This document shows, piece by piece, positions 61,149-64,000 of a DNA stretch of 64,000 nt. Within the stretch, counting starts at the first letter, position 1. Every line of letters starts with the position of its first letter. The DNA lies in contig JAIWND010000021.1 in NCBI GenBank assembly GCA_025330725.1, positions 310,001-374,000 of the forward strand. Reading direction: 5' to 3'. Origin of the DNA: Chlamydoabsidia padenii (lineage: Eukaryota; Mucoromycota; Mucoromycetes; Mucorales; Cunninghamellaceae). The notes below the pieces were generated by a model. The model was given only the letters and a program-made list of their open reading frames with translations, had not been told where the DNA came from and did not search any database. The position numbers and the translations under genes were made by a program.

Positions 61149-61853
61149 CAAAAAATCACATAAATTGAACTCCCGACAGGTTTTGAATTTACGATGCTGA
61201 TACTTTGCCTTGAATTGTTAGCAAAGCTTCACTGCCTCAATGGACAAGTGATGCTAATGACAAGAGTGACCATGAACATTCATTAGCCTATTTACAACAA
61301 ATTTTACATAATGGCCATTGTACCAAGTCCCTTGTATAGAGAAGTATAGCCTCAAGATCGTTTTACCCTGACTTTTGTAAAAAAAAAAAAAAAAAAAAAA
61401 AAAGTTGCAGAGTGAAAATTTGACACACAAGACCAAACTTGGTTCAAAACCCGCTTACCCTCACCTTGACTCTTAAGACGGCTCCCCTGCCTTAATGAAC
61501 AAGAGATGCTCACGACAAAAGTGACCATGAACATTCATTAGCCTATTTACAACAAACTTTACATAATGACCATTGTACCAAGTCCCTTGTATAGAGAAGT
61601 ATAGCCTCAAGATCGTTTTACCCTGACTTTTGCAGAATGAAAAATTGACACACAAGATAAAACTTATTTCAAAACCCGCTTACCCTCATCTGGAATCTTA
61701 AGAGAGCTCTATTGTCTCAAGGAACAAGTGATGCTAATGACAAAAATGACCATGTGCATCCCTTGACCTATATCCAACAAAGTTTACATAATGACCATTG
61801 TACCAAGTCCACTGTATGGAGCAGTATAGCCTCAAGATCGTTTTACCCTGACT

Positions 61854-61884
<31 letters not shown>

Positions 61885-62130
61885 GTTGCAGAATGAAAAT
61901 TGACACACAAGACAAAACTTGATTCAAAACCCGCTTACTCTCGCCTTGAATCTTGGGAGAGCTTCACTGCCTTAAAGAACAAGTGATGCTAATGACAAAA
62001 GTAACCATGAGCATTCCTCAGCCTATTTCCAACAAAATTTACATAATGGCCAAGATACCCAGTCCACTGTATGGAGCAGTATAGCCTCAAGATTGTTTTA
62101 CCATGACTTTTGAAAAAAAAGAAAGGATGT
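61149..62130. repeat. Dispersed tandem-repeat element, copy 2 (four units)
   Basis: Four imperfect head-to-tail units (anchors near 61236, 61491, 61720 and 61974), period about 254 bp except where one unit lacks the 26-nt A-run (229 bp). Left flank (CCCGACAGG at 61171-61179) and right end (AAAGGATGT) match copy 1 at 6.5-7.0 kb, in the same orientation. Most units carry TTCAAAACCCGCTTAC or a close variant. On the minus strand the units preserve a partly open segment (KTILRLY, HYVKFV, HGH) flanked by T-run plus CAG and by GGTAAGCGGG-type donors. Individual units contain stops, so intact coding is not supported. Unit number differs between loci (two versus four), indicating expansion or contraction. 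Confidence 0.78.
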
Positions 62131-62190
62131 TGCTCACCATAGAAAATATTGGCTCATGTGGACAGGCCCTCGCCCGTCTACACAGGAATT

Positions 62191-62201
62191 CGGGATTTCA
62201 A
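62191..62201 (+). promoter_or_regulatory. CGGGATTTNAA motif
   Basis: TTCGGGATTTCAA just right of repeat element 2, about 500 bp upstream of the last gene. Confidence 0.4.
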
Positions 62202-62515
62202 CATTGAACATCTATTGCAACCCCGAAAAGTTGATTTTCACTGCCTCACTTTTCCTCGCGGAATTTACACCCTTAACTAAGGTACACTCATCTGCAAACA
62301 AAGAACAATCGGCGCAGAAATGTGGTCAGTGAAGGGAAAAATTAAGTTCCCATATCTGTCAGCATTTAAATATTGCATGACTTACAGGTTTCATTGTAAT
62401 TATTCCTCCTTTCTTTTCTCTTCTTTTTTATTTCTTTTACAATGATTCATCCTCTGTTATCTTCTGGACTATATACTTTGTCTGGCTCCACCATGGTTGG
62501 TAATATATCTACTTT

Positions 62516-62657
62516 TTCGAATCCTGTAATCTTTGAAAAAAGTCCACCTGCGAAATTCCTATGTGCCCGTAACAAATACCTTTTTTCAAATCCCGCAATT
62601 TTAAAAAACCCAACGTGCCAAATCCCTACGTGTCCGTAGCAAATCCCCCCTTTTTTC
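62516..62657. repeat. Two-copy ~70-bp direct repeat
   Basis: Copies share the order (TTTTTC)AAATCC-GTAAT/GCAAT, CC-CCTGCGAAATTCC/CAACGTGCCAAATCCC, TACGTGTCCGTA or TATGTGCCCGTA, then CAAAT and a T-run. Divergence is roughly one base in five. Confidence 0.7.
62585..62595 (-). promoter_or_regulatory. CGGGATTTNAA motif upstream of last gene
   Basis: TGCGGGATTTGAA on the minus strand, 99 bp before the start codon at 62694. Confidence 0.5.
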
Positions 62658-62693
62658 CCTCTCTTCTTCCTCAATTCCTTTTTTTATATCACA

Positions 62694-64000
62694 ATGAACA
62701 CCACTGGCTTTTACTTCAACCTCTGCTCTATTAAACTCCAACAAAAAAACAACGCGTTGGCTAAAAGCTTTGATGCTATTCTTGCTCAAGCTGTTGAAGA
62801 AAGCATCAATCCACATCTACTGCGTTTAGAACTTTTGGGTACACCAGCGTTGTCTTCTCGCCGAAAGGTGCATCCCTGGAATGCCTTCCTCCACGAAGAA
62901 GCCAAGGGTAAATATTATTCATTATATGTGCTTTATTTATCTATTTATATCTTATGTACACTAATACTGTTTTTTTTTTTTTACAAATATATATATATAA
63001 CTTTGTAGGTGTAAAGCTCAACAAGGAAAGCATTGCTTCCTTGAAACGAAAGTACGACGAGGCTTCTGAAGAAGAAAAGCAGGGATACTGCAAAAGGTTG
63101 TCCTGGGGACCTGTTGATGAAAAAAAAAAAAAAGCCGGCAATAAGGTAATTAGCCTTGTTATATATGTAGATCCACTAACACGTCTTTCAGGTTTTCAAA
63201 GATATGGTCAAATCTTCGGTGAAGCTTCTTGATCTTGGTGTCCAGTCTCTCGTCCTGGTAGTGTCTCCTGGCTCCAGGTCTACTGTCCGAAAAGGGCAAT
63301 CATTCGCTCTTGGAGGTAATATTCAAGTTGGCGTACTGCTTTGAATGTGGCGAACATGAAAAAATGGATCAGTTACTTCGTGTCAATAAACAAACAATGG
63401 ACAAGATGCTTGACTCACCCCAGACTACTTTGGCAGAAATGATGGATGCTGAAGTCGCTAAAATGTTGAAAAATCACACTGAACTGAAGCTCAAAGAAGA
63501 TCTATTATTTTTAAGGTAACTCAAAAGAAAACTGGCCGTGTTTGATAACAATGAATTGATTGTTTGTTTATTTAGGTTGCTATTGTCACGTATTGTCAGT
63601 GATATGTCTTCTTCATTGGCTCGTCGATTAAAAGGTTGCCTTGGAAAAGATGCTTTTGACAATTTGATTACACGCACTTTGGACCGTTTTAATTTGGATC
63701 ATCAAGAACTCGAAGGCAATCTCGGGAACATCATTGGTGACATTATTAACGTAAGCAAAACAAGGATAGGGTGTAGGGAATTATTTGATGTCTTATTAAC
63801 TGATTGACGAATTGTCTTTATAGGTATACCGTGAACAAGGAATCATTGCCGCCAAAATGGATTTGTGTGATATCAAAAAAGAACTCTTGTCATCTCGTCC
63901 TCGCTCCGCCTCTTTAATTGCTATCGAAGCATTGGAATATGTGTAAGTAACTCTTATTTGTTTCACAATAATAATTATCAGACTTCTTCATACTAAAGCC
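62694..64000 (+). CDS. Unrecognised multi-exon gene (3' partial), frame conflict near 63315
   Basis: Exons 62694-62907, 63009-63145, 63192-63315, then part of 63316-63515, 63576-63750 and 63824-63942; it runs off the window. The early part has an HMG-box-like pattern (WNAFLHEEAKG, SIASLKRKYDEASEEEKQGY) after basic SSRRKV; this is weak. Later parts are helical and acidic (MDKMLDSPQTTLAEMMDAEV, IVSDMSSSLARRLKGCLG, REQGIIAAKMDLCD). After 63315 the protein-like sequence (LAYCFECGEHEKMDQLLRVN) continues in a different frame. Either an intron 63316-63436 (GTAATA to TTTGGCAG) removes that coding-looking segment and restores frame, or there is a one-base frameshift. Family unknown. Confidence 0.5.

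Larger units (their letters stand above)
62131..62693. other. Promoter region with a 70-bp tandem duplication
   Basis: Exact motifs are at 62191-62201 and 62585-62595. A segment of about 70 bp is duplicated head to tail (about 62516-62586 and 62587-62657). The first copy has a decayed motif (TCGAATCCTG), the second an intact one. The next gene starts 99 bp after the intact motif. Confidence 0.6.

Noticed and set aside
62442..62639. 65-aa ORF before the last gene
   Set aside because: Its sequence is the translated tandem duplication of promoter DNA.

Overview
The window is nuclear DNA of a filamentous, early-diverging fungus, most likely Mucoromycota (Mucorales-like). The evidence is AT-rich intergenic DNA with long A/T homopolymers, very short introns (about 45-185 nt, nearly all GT-AG), and the gene content: CHS7 chitin-synthase chaperone, PKC1 with HR1-C2-C1-C1-kinase order, an NDT80-type regulator, a CDC3-type septin, and an FBXL2/20-like F-box protein with a C-terminal CaaX box. 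The taxon is an inference. No tRNA, rRNA, CRISPR array or intact autonomous transposon was seen. Exon joins were derived by hand; every multi-exon model was checked for frame consistency across all junctions.

Layout. 1-5 kb: SLC35F6-like transporter (5' end missing), secreted Cu/Zn SOD, mitochondrial PPR protein. 5-13 kb: SAR1 GTPase, a two-unit tandem repeat element, class I cyclic-nucleotide phosphodiesterase, RGS protein, APS kinase. 13-22 kb: dipeptidyl peptidase III, PKC1, ribosomal protein eS24. 22-29 kb: small ATF/CREB-like bZIP, acidic low-complexity protein, hexokinase, TIM21, septin. 29-42 kb: CHS7, SDS3-like HDAC subunit, SDS22, a small split gene, three-unit polyubiquitin, arginase, and an unrecognised six-exon gene. 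43-53 kb: a 2.2-kaa CH-like/GAR-domain protein and an NDT80/PhoG factor. 53-64 kb: a decayed ethanolamine/choline kinase, a membrane J-protein, F-box/LRR protein, Dap1-type cytochrome-b5-like protein, Myb-repeat protein with a mitochondrial-type N-terminus, CMC1, a four-unit copy of the tandem repeat element, and the 5' part of an unrecognised multi-exon gene.

Most genes are unrelated housekeeping or signalling genes in no operon-like order. Some share a theme: PKC1, CHS7 and septin in cell wall and morphogenesis; RGS, PDE and PKC in signalling; TIM21, CMC1, the PPR protein and the Myb protein in mitochondrial biogenesis; SDS3 and SDS22 in chromatin and phosphatase regulation.

The strongest unexplained signal is an 11-bp motif, CGGGATTTNAA, found about 20 times on either strand, mostly 60-150 bp upstream of start codons of unrelated genes. 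A close variant recurs in nearly every unit of the dispersed tandem-repeat element.
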